This document shows, one piece after another, positions 35,981 to 48,267 of a stretch of DNA of 64,000 bases. The notes beneath the pieces were generated by a model. The model searched no databases, was not told the origin of the DNA, and saw nothing but the letters and a program-made list of their open reading frames with translations. The translations under genes and the position numbers were made by a program. The DNA is from Sipunculus nudus. Lineage: Eukaryota; Annelida; Sipuncula; Golfingiida; Sipunculidae. The DNA lies in NCBI GenBank assembly GCA_026874595.1, contig CM049311.1, positions 37,714,676 through 37,778,675 of the forward strand, written 5' to 3'. Within the stretch, counting starts at the first letter, position 1; each line of letters begins with the position of its first letter.

Positions 35981-36723
35981 CTGTCGTCCCAGATCTCCTT
36001 TAGTTTTAACTGCTGCTCTGTATGACAAAGTTCTCCGGGTAACACCACCAGGGTGGGCACAGAGCAAAGAACTGTGATCAGACAAGGTCATAAGAATTGT
36101 ATTTTTTTTTTCTTTTAAGAAAATTACAGAAACATGGTTGTTTTTGTTGTAAGGACTACATTAAATAAGTAATATTTTGCAAGCATGTGCATGTAAAATG
36201 TAAACAGAAGGTGTCTCCTTGAAATGTAACCAATTTTTATTTTGAAGTTTGACATTTAAGATAAGTAGTCAGTGCACATCAGGAAGCGGTGCGCTACTTT
36301 ATTATTGCGGCCTGTGAAGTAATTAATTTTCTTGTGTCGTACAATAATCATATGTAAGGCCCATATGTTGCAACAGCAACCCTAAAAATAGAATATCAGC
36401 TGGACTGTTCTGTTGTAACCGCGCAACAACGACCTCCACAGCTTATCAATGTATCATATCTGAAGGGCTGGCCTCTTGTGTTGTCATGCCAGTCAGGAAT
36501 TTGACATTTTTTTCAATAATAATAATAAACAATGGATGGAATTTCCTTTCTATGTTTTTTTTTAATTGTTTAACAAATCTCCTGTTATTATTATGTTGTA
36601 CCCTGATTATATGAAATTTTCATCAAAAACGTAAAATAAAAACAAATTTAGCACGCCCCAACGATTACTGAAAACAGTGCCAGAGAAACATACTTGTTTG
36701 CCTTATGTTTTGATTTTTTCCAG

Positions 36724-36927
36724 ATCCATGCATTCATCACGTGACCCTGGATGATCCACTTGGATCACGGAGCAGTCACAGTGAACTCGGAGAGAGTGAT
36801 GCACAGCTGTGTGACCGTGACCTCCAAGCAGACTGGTACCGCGTGGTGTCCCCCTCTGGTGGTGATATGGTGAACTCGTGTCCTGAAATTGCCCGATGTG
36901 GAACAATTTTTCCTGTTTGGATGGAAG
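36724..36927 (+). CDS. D8C protein exon A: first half of D8C domain
   Basis: The acceptor is TTTTTTCCAG|AT and the donor GAAG|GTATAT. It reads (D)PCIHHVTLDDPLGSRSSH, then CDRDLQADWYRV and SCPEIARCGTIFPVWMEG. The DPC...L.dP.rs, C....W..., and C....CGT..P.W..G motifs define D8C. Confidence 0.9.
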
Positions 36928-37658
36928 GTATATACATTAAAGGTTCATATTAATTTGCAATTATATGAGTATCATATCAGGTTATAGCAGCAAAATTATG
37001 CCGGCAAACGGGCGTAATATCTCCAGTTCATCTATTTTTACCTTGTTATGGTTCTGTATGTGACTTATCACTAACCGCGTGTGTGACCAGAGGTTCTATC
37101 ATGCACACGGGCGACATTTCCCCAAAAAGGAGAAGCATAAAATAAAGAACACGGAAGAAACACCAATTGGAAGCTCGAAAAATCTTCACTTTTTTAAGTT
37201 GTGATGTACGACTACCAGGTGGTGTGAGTGCTATATTTGTTTTGCGCCATTGAACGTGCCCGGTGCAAGCTTCTTCTCACTTTTAAACAGGAGTAAGCAA
37301 ACGATTTTAGAACGGAAGGTTGACAGATAAAATAATCTTTTAAGGAGAATACACTATAAATATATTGTATATATAATATAAATAGTATGTTAATAGGTCC
37401 AAATCTGATCCAAGAAAATAAGGGGAACGAAATCCCTAGAACAGTTATTGTTTTTTGTATGCCCTTATCTTCACACATACAGGTGAGATCCCACCCATGG
37501 ACGGAATAATCCACAACAGAAATGCTTATGTCAACATTGATGGTGATTGTTTAGCGTTTATGCTGACGGTGCAAATCAAGAACTGTTCCTCATTCAACGC
37601 GTACTATTTGAATCGACCGCCGGGATGCCCCATGCGGTATTGCTTTGGTAAGTTACTG

Positions 37659-37711
<53 letters not shown>

Positions 37712-38305
37712 CTAGAAGCTAGAGTTACCCTCCGTCGTTAAGTGCTCCATGGCCTACAGACTAGGCCAAAGCGGCATAACGCTGAAGAAAAACAACACTG
37801 TAAATTCACAAGTCTGTATCACGGGGTGCGACCCAATTATCAGGTGAATGTGGTTAGACTCTAATTCTAACCACATTCACCTGCTAATTGGGTCGCACCC
37901 CGTGAAACAGACTGTTGTGAATTTACAGTGTTGTATTTCTTCAGCGTTATATATATTATCTAAATATCTTCCACAGCGAACCTATGAATTGTCAATACTT
38001 AATTGATACAATTGTTTCATATGAAATTGTGACCATAAAAACCTAGTTCTAGGCGCAATATTTACGATAATCATCTGTTGTTCTTCAGATACTGAAGACA
38101 ATGTAATTTTTGTAAGACAAATTTGCATATTACAAATGTGTTCCAAGGTCGTCGTGAGGACAACAAATCTCAAGAGTATCAGTGGACCCCTAAATCACCT
38201 TGTATAGAAAAAGTGAATTGTAGACCATTCATAGGTATCCCTTTTCGGGTGCAATGTGGCATCATGCCATCAATGTACATGATTTTGTAACGTTTATATA
38301 TATAT

Positions 38306-38359
<54 letters not shown>

Positions 38360-41300
38360 AAAAAACATAGCAGGTTTATGAATCAATTTGTAATTCTCCA
38401 GAATGCTCGAAAAAATAATCATAGGCCTGTTAAATTGTTCGTCCACTGCGGTATTTCTTACTGCAATTTCCCCAGTTTCTTGAGGTTTATTTAATATTTC
38501 TCTCTCTCTGAGTGTATAAAAAGAAATTCCCCTAAGTTTGATTAAACTTTAATATTTTTAACTTTAAAAAATGTTAGGCGAGCATTCACAAGGTAGTTTG
38601 GTTTAATGGTGTAGGAGACGCCCCGCTGCTTGGCCCCACTACCAGACAGAGCACGCCGAAAAGTGGAGTGACGTCATCAGGCGGAGGAGCAACTCACGTA
38701 CAGACAGGTGTGTGCATGGTTACCAGTCTCCTTTTCAAAGATGTTTGGAAGAAAAATAAGCAATGAAAAGTTATTCATTATAAATTCAGATATATTTACT
38801 AAAAAGGGACTTTTTGGGAAACGTAATACCTAATTCGGAAGGAAACTTTACGTTAGCACATCGATTTGTTTTGCATATCTAGCATTACCAGCAACAATAT
38901 TTTAACCCTTCTATCACATAATTGACAGAATAAATGAATAATAATTGTCAGGAAAATTATTTCCAGATATTTGATGAAATATCAGTAAACAATCAGCATT
39001 TGTTTATTCTCTTTAGAAGACACTTCCATCAACCCGACAACCAGCTCAAGTACACGGAAACTCGAATTGACGTCATCAGGCACTGTCACAACCTACGTTA
39101 ACACAGGTTTGAATTATGAATGTCTCCATTAACTTTTTAACGAAAAAAAAACATGTAGAGTGACTAAAATTTTATATCAACAACATAGTTCTTTTCCTCT
39201 TATAATTTTTTAGGCTTATGGTATGGTTAATTTTATTTAGGCTCTGTATCTGTGACTTACCAACCGTCACTCTAGTATTAAGCTATGTTAGTTATGTCAT
39301 TGACTTAAGCGACAGGGAACTGACGTTAGCGTTGACTGACATATAAACTCTGCTATCGACTCGTGTGTAGATACCCGGCGTTGCAATGAGAGAGGTTGCC
39401 GTTGCTCGTGAAATGTCGGTCGTTTTCTCCGGTTTTCTCCACCCCTACAGACTTACGAATTCCACCATCACAATGCCTTGCATTATTATGAAAATGTGTA
39501 CAATCAATAAAAATTAATAACTTATATTAAGCTTCTCTATAAAAAGGCAGTTATAGAATGCATTGTATGTAAATTGGTCAATGGGACGTTCAACGGGGAG
39601 TCCTACAGCCAACCCCCTATGAAAGAATTCTGGATATCAAAGAAAATTATTCTTTCCTTATAGAAACAAATTTATAGAACACATTTATGATGTTCAGACA
39701 GTCTCAGCGAGCACTCGGCTTTTCATACATTGTACTTTTTTTGCAGGGGACACTCCATTTGATAATCCAACAGGCAGCTCAAGCCTGCAGAGCAGTGAAG
39801 TGACGTCATCAACCAGAGACACAACCAACGTGATCACAGGTATGTATATATCGAGATTCCTGCTTCACCCATACTGCTGTATCATAAAGATTTATCAGTG
39901 AAGGGAAGGTATATTTCTTAGTTGAAAGTTAACGTATCAGAAATGTTAGGTATAAGATACATGAAGACTCGTATGCATTCACAGTGCATGTGACACTTTC
40001 AAAGAAAAAGATAATAATAAGAACTTACTCATCAGGCCACGCCTAGGCGAACGCCCTATAGTAATTAGGTTTTCCATCCGTCTATCGCTCCTGTGCGCAT
40101 TATCTACCGTAAAAGAACCGTAAAAGTGTTTTCCGAGAAAGTTTTATTGAAGATTGTGATCCACTATGGGATGAGAGCTTTCGAATTTTAGACATGTCGG
40201 AAATACAATATGCGTTTAAATGATTATTTAAAGAATATGTGTTGTAAAAGAAGAAATAAATTCGGGTTTTCAACTACAGTTCAACGAAAGTCGAACTTAG
40301 TCAAGCCACAGATGATCGGACTTAGTCAAGCCACAAATAATTGAACTAAGTCAATCCGCAGTTCAGGTTTTTCGTAAGTCAAAAGTTTCAAAAGTAACAT
40401 TTACGCGTTTAAAGGTTTAATAGTGGCATTAAGACACTTAGCTACTGAGACCTCTGTTTTTTATGAAGAGTACAAATGTTCTGTTAAATGCAAGTGTTAT
40501 GCGAACTGTATTTGAATTTTTCAGCTGTAAATAGTAATAGGTTTAATCTGATAAATGATAGAACCAGTACTTTTAGTCATTATTTAAATGTTTTCAATTT
40601 GTTATCTCTTGAGCTGTCAACTTGTTTGATCTTTTAACTGAAATAAAATATTGAAATAAAACTCGGAAATTGGTCTATACCGTTTAGCATTTCATTCGTA
40701 GCTGTCTAAGTCTTTGCTGTGCATAACAGTGGTGCGCTTAATCAGTCAAGAATATGCTGCAAAATATCATATAATTTCGATTTAATGTAGAAAAAAATGA
40801 TAAAATTTAATTTTCCTTGTATGTTAAACCTGTATGAGAAACATTAATAACATTTACATTTTTAGATAATCAAATCTATCCTATCATATAAAGCTTAGGT
40901 CATCAACATTTTTTTCTTATTTCATTGATGCTTTTAGGCCACAATTTATTAAAATGTACAGTGTAAACTGGATGTATACTGGTAGTTGACATGTTTTAAA
41001 TTTTTGCTTATAAAATTTTTTTCTAACTGAAAACGAATTTTCTATTTTTTTTTACAACCAGTTAATAAATTCAATGTGTATTATTATATTTATAATACTT
41101 ACTTTTTTTCATAATTTAAAGGGTTTCATGCATATCCACTGGGCTTCTGTAAAGTCACATATTTGAGATAATGATTCTTTTACAAAAATGTGATCATAAG
41201 AGGTTCCTGCATCTTTCTTGTAGTCCATAAAAGTGCAAATTCACCATCAAATGTGTAAGTTTTAAGAAATAAAAAAAGTTATATACAAAAAAAAATAAAT

Positions 41301-41869
41301 TTTCAGTATTAATTAAATATGATAGTTTTTTTTTGCCTTCAGAATAAATTTAATCTCAGCGCAGGATTTTTTATAACCACATTTAAACAAATAATTAGAG
41401 TATCACTGAGCATTTGCATCCACTAAAGACTTTTATTATACAATTATACCATTGATCATCTAACATTGTTTTCATTCTTTTGAATCCAGTTATTTCGTGT
41501 ATGCATAGACCATACCCCCCCCCCCCGACTTCAGAGTTTATAACAGAGTGAGGTGCCAATTTATTAAATATTAGAGGTATTATAAATTGGTGCTGCTGTA
41601 ACATCTTTGCTGTAAGCTAAGAGAAATTTATATTTCCAGGCTCGCTTCCCGGACTGGTGACGAACGGTGTAAATTCGACAGATGTCTCCTCATCAGTTGA
41701 TCCAGCGCCACTAACAGAGACCTTTGGCGTTGATCCCTTGTGGTTCCTCATGTTTCTGTCTCTTCCACTTATTGGCTCACTGGTGCTGGTTGTCAAGATG
41801 GCCCTGCCTCACGTGCATGGCTGCTTCATTCATAACCGTGTTGACAAACTGCTGACGACTACTGCATGA
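36724..41869 (+). CDS. D8C-domain transmembrane protein (uromodulin/VWDE-like), 5' partial
   Basis: Spliced CDS: 36724-36927, 37483-37647, 38615-38707, 39017-39106, 39747-39839, 41640-41869; all introns are phase 1. The order is a D8C domain (about 120 residues, eight visible cysteines), three Ser/Thr-rich stalk exons, one membrane segment and a tail of about 25 residues. D8C domains occur at the N-terminal side of uromodulin, GP2 and VWDE. The layout (extracellular D8C on a mucin-like stalk) suggests a cell-surface or secreted-surface protein; its function is unknown. The first exon begins inside a codon for Asp of the DPC motif, so a signal-peptide exon must lie upstream; I could not find it. 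The gene is tail to tail with the VWDE-like gene. Confidence 0.85.
37483..37647 (+). CDS. D8C protein exon B: second half of D8C domain
   Basis: The acceptor is CATACAG|GTGAGA and the donor TTTG|GTAAGT. It reads EIPPMDGIIHNRNAYVN, then DCLAFMLTVQIKNCSSFNAY and YLNRPPGCPMRYCF. It matches 'hP...dGiv.r......cc.....i.vk.C..yyvY.L..P.gC...YC'. The cysteine usual after 'R.A' is Tyr, and the usual CC pair is CL. Confidence 0.9.
37663..37709. repeat. (TA)n microsatellite
   Basis: About 23 TA repeats starting 16 bp after the donor of D8C exon B. Confidence 0.95.
37778..37948. repeat. Fold-back element with ~80 bp arms
   Basis: The left arm, AACGCTGAAGAAAAACAACA...GAATGTGGTTAGA, pairs with the right arm, TCTAACCACATTC...GTTGTATTTCTTCAGCGTT, leaving a loop of about 7 nt. 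Only a few mismatches interrupt it. Flanking ATATATTATCTA sequences occur on both sides. Intronic, in the D8C gene. Confidence 0.93.
38298..38356. repeat. (TA)n microsatellite
   Basis: TA repeats with one AA interruption. Intronic. Confidence 0.95.
38615..38707 (+). CDS. D8C protein exon C: stalk repeat 1
   Basis: Acceptor GGTGTAG|GAGAC, donor ACAG|GTGTGT, 93 nt, phase 1-1. It reads GDAPLLGPTTRQSTPKSGVT then SSGGGATHVQTG. It shares 'GDxP..(N/G)PT..S...........TSS....(T)..V.TG' with the next two exons. Confidence 0.8.
39017..39106 (+). CDS. D8C protein exon D: stalk repeat 2
   Basis: Acceptor CTCTTTAG|AAGAC, donor ACAG|GTTTGA, 90 nt, phase 1-1. It reads EDTSINPTTSSSTRKLELTS then SGTVTTYVNTG. 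Confidence 0.8.
39747..39839 (+). CDS. D8C protein exon E: stalk repeat 3
   Basis: Acceptor TTTTTTGCAG|GGGAC, donor ACAG|GTATGT, 93 nt, phase 1-1. It reads GDTPFDNPTGSSSLQSSEVT then SSTRDTTNVITG. Confidence 0.82.
41640..41869 (+). CDS. D8C protein last exon: membrane segment and tail
   Basis: Acceptor TATTTCCAG|GCTCG. It reads GSLPGLVTNGVNSTDVSSSV then a hydrophobic segment (WFLMFLSLPLIGSLVLVV) and KMALPHVHGCFIHNRVDKLL, ending with TGA at 41,867-41,869. A single-pass type I topology is inferred. Confidence 0.88.
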
Positions 41870-42061
41870 AGCAGTAATAATTAGATGTTCTCTTGTTTTT
41901 GTCTAAACAACATTTTCTTTACTACTCCTATGTCCCACCTCATACACTAAGGATTTTAAACATTCGTTTACTGTATCTATAAAATGTATGCAAATCTAAT
42001 GTCAGCATTAGACTCGGCCGTGCATAAAAAAATTCCATAATTACATTCAATATACCGGTAC

Positions 42062-42067
42062 AATAAA
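42062..42067 (+). promoter_or_regulatory. Poly(A) signal AATAAA of the D8C gene
   Basis: AATAAA about 190 bp after the stop; the first good match downstream. Confidence 0.55.
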
Positions 42068-45000
42068 CATCCTCTCTGAAGGGGTATGACGACTAAATTT
42101 CCCTTACTTTCTTAATTTTATCCCGCGGAGGCAGCCAATCCTATACCCGCCGTAGGCCTAATGATTTGCATATGAATATGCCTCAGTTATATATCTTAAC
42201 ATTCATAACACAAATTTATAACAATATTCCTGTCCACCTCACTTTCCTTCACGACTATATCAGATTAAAAAATATTATATTATGTACATTATAAATAAAT
42301 ATCACCGGATCTTTGAATTGTATGAGTGTTACCACAGGTACTCTGTATGAACGTATAGTAATGGTATATCACGAACTTATATAAACTCCAGTCCATTCCA
42401 ATCCGAACTTTTACCTACAAAGTCCTAAACATATTTGCCTATATATTGACCATCTCCCCTTTCATTTTATCATATGTTTGATATGATTTAGGAAACGATT
42501 AGTTCACAGTGGGGGATCCAGGGGGAGGGGATGGCTTTGGGGCCTGAATAGTTGATAAGCTTCATAGTAAAGTCACCACACTCATGCAAAAAGAGTAATT
42601 CAAGCTACTGATTATTCAAAATCTACTCGAGTGAGTAAAATCAACTTGAATTCAGGTGAGTAGTTCGAGTATATAACCAATTATAACGAGGTATCGGTTT
42701 AAAATTGCCTTACGTTTATATTTCCATTATTATATGTTGCTTATCGCTGTTTACGTTTGTCTTTATTTAAAAAAAATGTGTAAGCTTTGTTTTCAATATA
42801 ATAAATAGGATATTTATAGTATGGCCCTTGCGTGTGCTCAATTATAATTTTCAGTTCTGTTTGATGTGATAACGGGATATAATTGAAAGGGCGTATAGAC
42901 TATGGGGTGGGGTCATTGCGTTTGAACACCCCCCCCCCCCGCTCTAAGGACTAAAAATGTGCGAAATACATGACGTTATAGACTGCTAAAAATTTGAGAT
43001 AAAAATAATAAAGTCTTTTCGTACATTTGGTGAGAATTTCTTCAGTATATGTGTAGGCACTGGAATATGTGTGTAATTATACCCAACTAAAGAGCAGCTG
43101 TCATAGGTAGGTATATCAGAAAAAAAAATCAAAATAAACAAAAATATGAATTAAATTACATCATCTTATGGCTTTTGAAGTGCGGTTTTAGAAACTGTTT
43201 GAATTTTCAAATTATCTTTATAAACAAAATAATTATGGGCTTTTACATTTCATACTGAGCAGCAAAAAGTGTGGAAAAAATCAGCCCCATTTCTTGTGAC
43301 CTGCACGCTGGATAGGAAGTGGAGGGCAGGGCAGGGCTAATTAACCTAGGGGCTTGGGAGGGGTACTGCCTTTTCCTAATTGGCTGGAGTTTTATCCAAT
43401 GAGAGCTGGGTGTGATGGTGGTAGTACTAAGGGTTGTTCCACGTAATCACATGTGAACCTAGCACAGCATGATATTGTATTATTGGTATATTTGGTAAAC
43501 TCAACACAGTAAATTATCGTACATGTTGCTTTATTGAACATTAATTACAACTAGCAATTACCCGTGCTACGCACGGTTTGGGGCGAACACAACAAACCAT
43601 ACGGTGGTATCGGAAATCCACCTGAAATCCGGAGATACGGAAAATCACAAAAATCGCGTTACGCTTTTAATATATATATCCATTATATGTATGGTGTTGT
43701 GGATAAAAATCTTTTGGAACAGCGTTCGGAACATATTTCGGAACAGCGTACAGTCGCACACCTTCGCCCAAAGCCAGTGCCTAACATGTGGTCGGGGTCT
43801 TTAACAAATAGTACCTACACATGTACCATGTGACATGAGAAACTGATCAAAAATATCTTAATTACAAAACAAAAGAAACCGCCCATGGAATAGACCTTAG
43901 AAAAGAATGCAAAAATACCAGTTTTATTTGTGAAAATAATAACAATTATGGCCATGGCTTATACGCAATAAGCATACATACTGAATGAAAGAATATAAAG
44001 TCTTTAAAACTAAAGTATTACATTAACATTATTGAATGAGATGTCATATGGATATAAAAGAGACAAATACCAGTATAACCGTATTAAATCTACATTTTGT
44101 ACAACAATTATACATTCGTAAATGTAATAATGAGAAAAAATCCCGATATTCAAAACATTTTAAGTCAATATTATGTTTACAACTTTTACAAATCCACACG
44201 TGTACACATCACACTGTACCAACCACGACGGGAATTCGGTTAACATTTTTTTCTCATCTGTTACATAGTAGGTCTACATATGCATATGTTTGTGAATATT
44301 TGTCAAGCATCCCAATCGCATGCTAGGCCCTGGACTTCGTGCGACCGCGTGTGCGCTGTTTAACCATCACGGATTCCGCGACCCGGTTGATGTGCACTCA
44401 AGCATATCAGGTCAGGTTGGTCGCAGGTAGGAGTCCTCGTGCGACCCCCCCGGTCGCAGGAAGGCCTGCAAATCTATTCTTTTTAAATATCCCCCTTTTG
44501 AGAAGGGATCCCCGGTGGGGATTATTTCGGGCCGGTAACCGCAAATTGTACGAAAACCCCACATAAGGCCCCCAGAGTGAAACTCTGTCCCGCCATCACA
44601 CACTCTATGGCCATTGTGTTACCGGGCCCGAAGACACAAAGAAAAGAGGCGTCCGCGGGGGAGCAAATATTAAAATTATTAATTATGCAAGTAATACGCA
44701 ATATTGCAAATAAAAGTGGGCGGAATCTCTTCGGACAAACCCGGAGCATATGTATGTCGAAAATCACGGCAATCCGTACGGTGGTATCAGAAAAGATACG
44801 GAAAATTACAAAAATCGCCTTTCGCTATTAATAAATAGATTACACATGGTTCAAGATATATATTTAAACTTTATACTTAATCAAAAGTGTATAAAAGTTA
44901 CAAATTATCTTAAAAACTAGATATGAATAAATGGGTATAAAGGTACCAATTAAAAAATTAAACTAGGTACTCAGAGAGGCATTTGTTGAAATAGGAACTC

Positions 45001-45831
45001 TATTATCAAACACCTAATTTATTCACACCTATGACACAGGTTACACATGCGTATTTTAACAGAAACATACGTTCGATTAAAATTGCATTTGTAATCCATA
45101 ATGGAGGAATTCCTAATCAAGAAAATATTGCTTCTTTCCTATAATATATTGCACAAAATTAGTTGAATTTTATCCTTGTTGTAACTTATTTTGTAACTCA
45201 AGCGAGTTTGTAAGTACTTTCGAAATATATTTTCAAATATTAAATTCAGGGAAACAAGCAGACCAATTTTGTGTTTGCTTTCAGATAAATGTAGATAAAA
45301 ATTAACAAGACATAAATGTAAGAAAAGTGGCAGGTCCAAAGAGCGACACAACACACATATTCTGTCAAACAAATTTAACAGTTGTGCTTTTTTGATGATT
45401 TTATGAGAAGTCCCTGTATGCATAATAATAAAGGCAGAGCTCAACATCTGAGCAGAAAAAGCGTAATTACTTAAAGGACAAAACAGTAAATGCTTAACAG
45501 TAAAACTTAAAGGTCCTTAAAATTATTTTGTTATATATTTACTGATGTTTTTATTATAGGTATGGATTACCCCATGAATAATTAATTCCCCAGTAAATCT
45601 GATTAATTTGAAATCACTTTAAGTAAGTGAAAGATTAAAAAAATTATTGTTAGATGATTAAGTCAATATACATTGAATGCATTTACTTAAATGTCAATAT
45701 TGAAAGAAAAAATCCAGGAAGATCCTATTTAGTCTTTTACAAATTAATAACATCACTAAGGATTTGATACCAAAAGTACCGGTACGTTGTTATATAGAAC
45801 TTTTGAAATGCGGAAGAGTTATATAATAGGT

Positions 45832-45904
<73 letters not shown>

Positions 45905-46992
45905 GTTCAGACGGTATTAAGCGGGGTCGTTCTCGCCGTATTTTTATTAGCATAAGGCGACAAATTTAACAGTTCATGTTTCATCCAGAAAAAGAGCACA
46001 GTTGTTGTTATCTTTAATAGGTGTAATAAAAACGCTTCTAGCAATATCCCTCTCCCACACCCTCCCCATCTAGAGAAGAAAGCACGAAGGAATTCATGTC
46101 TCCGCCCATTAACAAATGTTATTTACGTCTATATTTTGAAGAAGTAGATGAATAGCATTGCAAATATTATAGGTCCTGTTGAAGGGTATTTAGGTCATTT
46201 GCAGCAAACCAAAACTTTGCAAATTTCCCAAATAAAATTACCAATAATCATAGAATGAAATTTATGGCTTTGAGTCTGCAATTACGTTGTCCGTGTTTTT
46301 ACATTTAATATATATATGTATACCCCTCAGCCCCAACAACCCCCCCCCCCCCCACTCCCCAATTAAAAATAATAAACTTCGTAATAAACCATAAGACTTT
46401 TGTCATGTTCAAACCTTGTAGACGCATTGCTTTTACGCTGGTAATCGCATAAATAAATCACAGCGTATGTAGTGACAGGGAACTGTAGACATTCGCAGAC
46501 AGTTGTACCTATTTAAACACTCCCCTAAGTCATGTTGTGGGATGGTGCATGGAATCCAAGCCATCCTCTATCACTAATGGGCTAACCTACAAGTACTAAC
46601 ATCACTGTGGCAGCCAGTGAGGACAGCCAGTTAGAATCCTGCGCGGTTCAATTATAGTTTAAATGGATCACTTTATAGTCTCTAAGATGACTGAGGTAAA
46701 GGTGGCCTGGTCCAACCCATCGAAAACATATACTAAAGTATCTTTAGATCATGCCGGCCTCTTGCGGCATTAGGCAAGTCATTCAATTTTGTTACTGCGT
46801 TGTAAGGAGCTAAACGTTAGTCCATATATGGGAAACATTTTGTAAGTATCCACCCGAGATTTTGTAAACCATTCACGCTCACGTTCATCTCAAGCACTGG
46901 TCGTATCTCACACTTCACACCTCCTGTTACTATATTTTATTTTGTAGGAGAAATCCAACAATGGAGCGTCCTTTCCTAGATCCTGCGATTCG
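42068..46992. other. Intergenic sequence between the D8C gene and the 47 kb MITE
   Basis: No gene recognised. It contains C-tracts (42,931-42,940 and 46,340-46,352), a (TA)n tract (45,835-45,902), and two related segments at 43,595-43,672 and 44,768-44,838 sharing TACGGTGGTATC(G/A)GAAA, GATACGGAAAAT(C/T)ACAAA and AATCGC.TT.CGCT.TTAAT. A hairpin CCGTGC-TAC-GCACGG lies at about 43,562-43,576. At about 46,730-46,800, CGGCATTAGGCAAGTCATTC resembles a SINE tail. Confidence 0.45.
45835..45902. repeat. (TA)n microsatellite
   Basis: About 34 TA repeats. Confidence 0.95.
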
Positions 46993-46996
46993 TTAA

Positions 46997-47491
46997 AGGG
47001 GCCCAATTACCTATAAGCATGTTGAATTAACATGAAAAAATAGCTTCTTCCCTTTAAAATTAATATGTACCTGCCAAAATATTGCCTTGAAAGCGTTTTC
47101 TATCTCCTGTAATCAAGTGTTAAAAACAGTGGACCGGGCACGATCACAGGTGTCAACATAAACACAGCGCATGCGGCCGTGTGCATCGCGGAGCCATAAC
47201 ACACGTCAATCAGGAGATGACTTGGCAAAAAAATGTAATGCATGCTCCCGCTGGATGAAACATCGCGTGTTGCAGCTCATATTCGGACCTCCAGTCACGT
47301 GGCCTTTTTATGGTAAACAGACACACGTGGACTGTGTTTACCAACACGCAGAGCTATAACAAGGTGTTAAACAGCCGTATACGAGGTACTGGGACTGTGT
47401 GCTGGGATGGTTTTGCTGGGAAACTTGTATAACTTGTATATAACTGATGGTGTGAAGGAATAGGCATACTATAGCTCCTGATTATGTCCCT
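46997..47491. mobile_element. ~490 bp MITE with TTAA target site, copy 2
   Basis: Flanked on both sides by TTAA (46,993-46,996 and 47,492-47,495). Ends AGGGGCCCAATTA and TGATTATGTCCCT are short inverted repeats. A TTAA target is characteristic of piggyBac-type transposition. Homologous to 19,724-20,220. Confidence 0.85.
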
Positions 47492-48267
47492 TTAAGGTTG
47501 TGGCACATCATTAGATCAAGGCGTGGAGAATCGTAGAAAAAATAGCACCTTGCTTAACTTTCAAGGAATGGGCCCTTTCCCGTGGGATTTTTTTAAATTT
47601 TCGCGAGAAATGTTAATCACTCTCCCAGTGAATATCATGACCACAAATTGATCAGGCGTCAAACTCTGACCCGTACATGTGTGAACACACACACACACAA
47701 AATCCACCAAATATTTCCAGCTTACCTTGTTTAAATTGTTCAACTGGGAGATTATTTGCTAAGTTATACAGTTGGTATTGTTTTCAGTGATGTGGCAGTG
47801 ATGGAACGATAACATGAAATGCACAGAAAGAATTAAAAATGTGTGTTGATGGTGCCACAAGTCTTTTGTATAATATAAAGCTCTCTTTGTAATGGCTGAA
47901 ATATTATGCAAAACTAATGATGTCAGCAACAGATCCAGTGCTAGATTCATAATAATTTCTCTGAGATGTTATTCCCATTATATTTAAAAAATCCATTATT
48001 GATGTGCAAAACAAAGAAGGGGGAAGGGCAAACAGTTGTAGCTGAATTTCTACACTTACCCCTTGACAGGCAACACCCCCAAGACCATGGACCCGCTTTA
48101 TAAATGTCTCACATGTTACAAGTTTTATATTTTAACGTTCCTATTTACACGCTACCCTGCCGCACTTCCCTGCTCAAATTTATCAGGTTAAAAATAATGT
48201 CGAATCTTTTATATAATAATAGATATCATAAATAATGAAATGCGAGATAGGCCATCAAGTTTCTAAT

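Noticed and set aside
35838-36077. 79-codon frame over the 80 bp tandem duplication
   Set aside because: The frame is open only because the duplication keeps phase; no promoter, splice sites or family motif.
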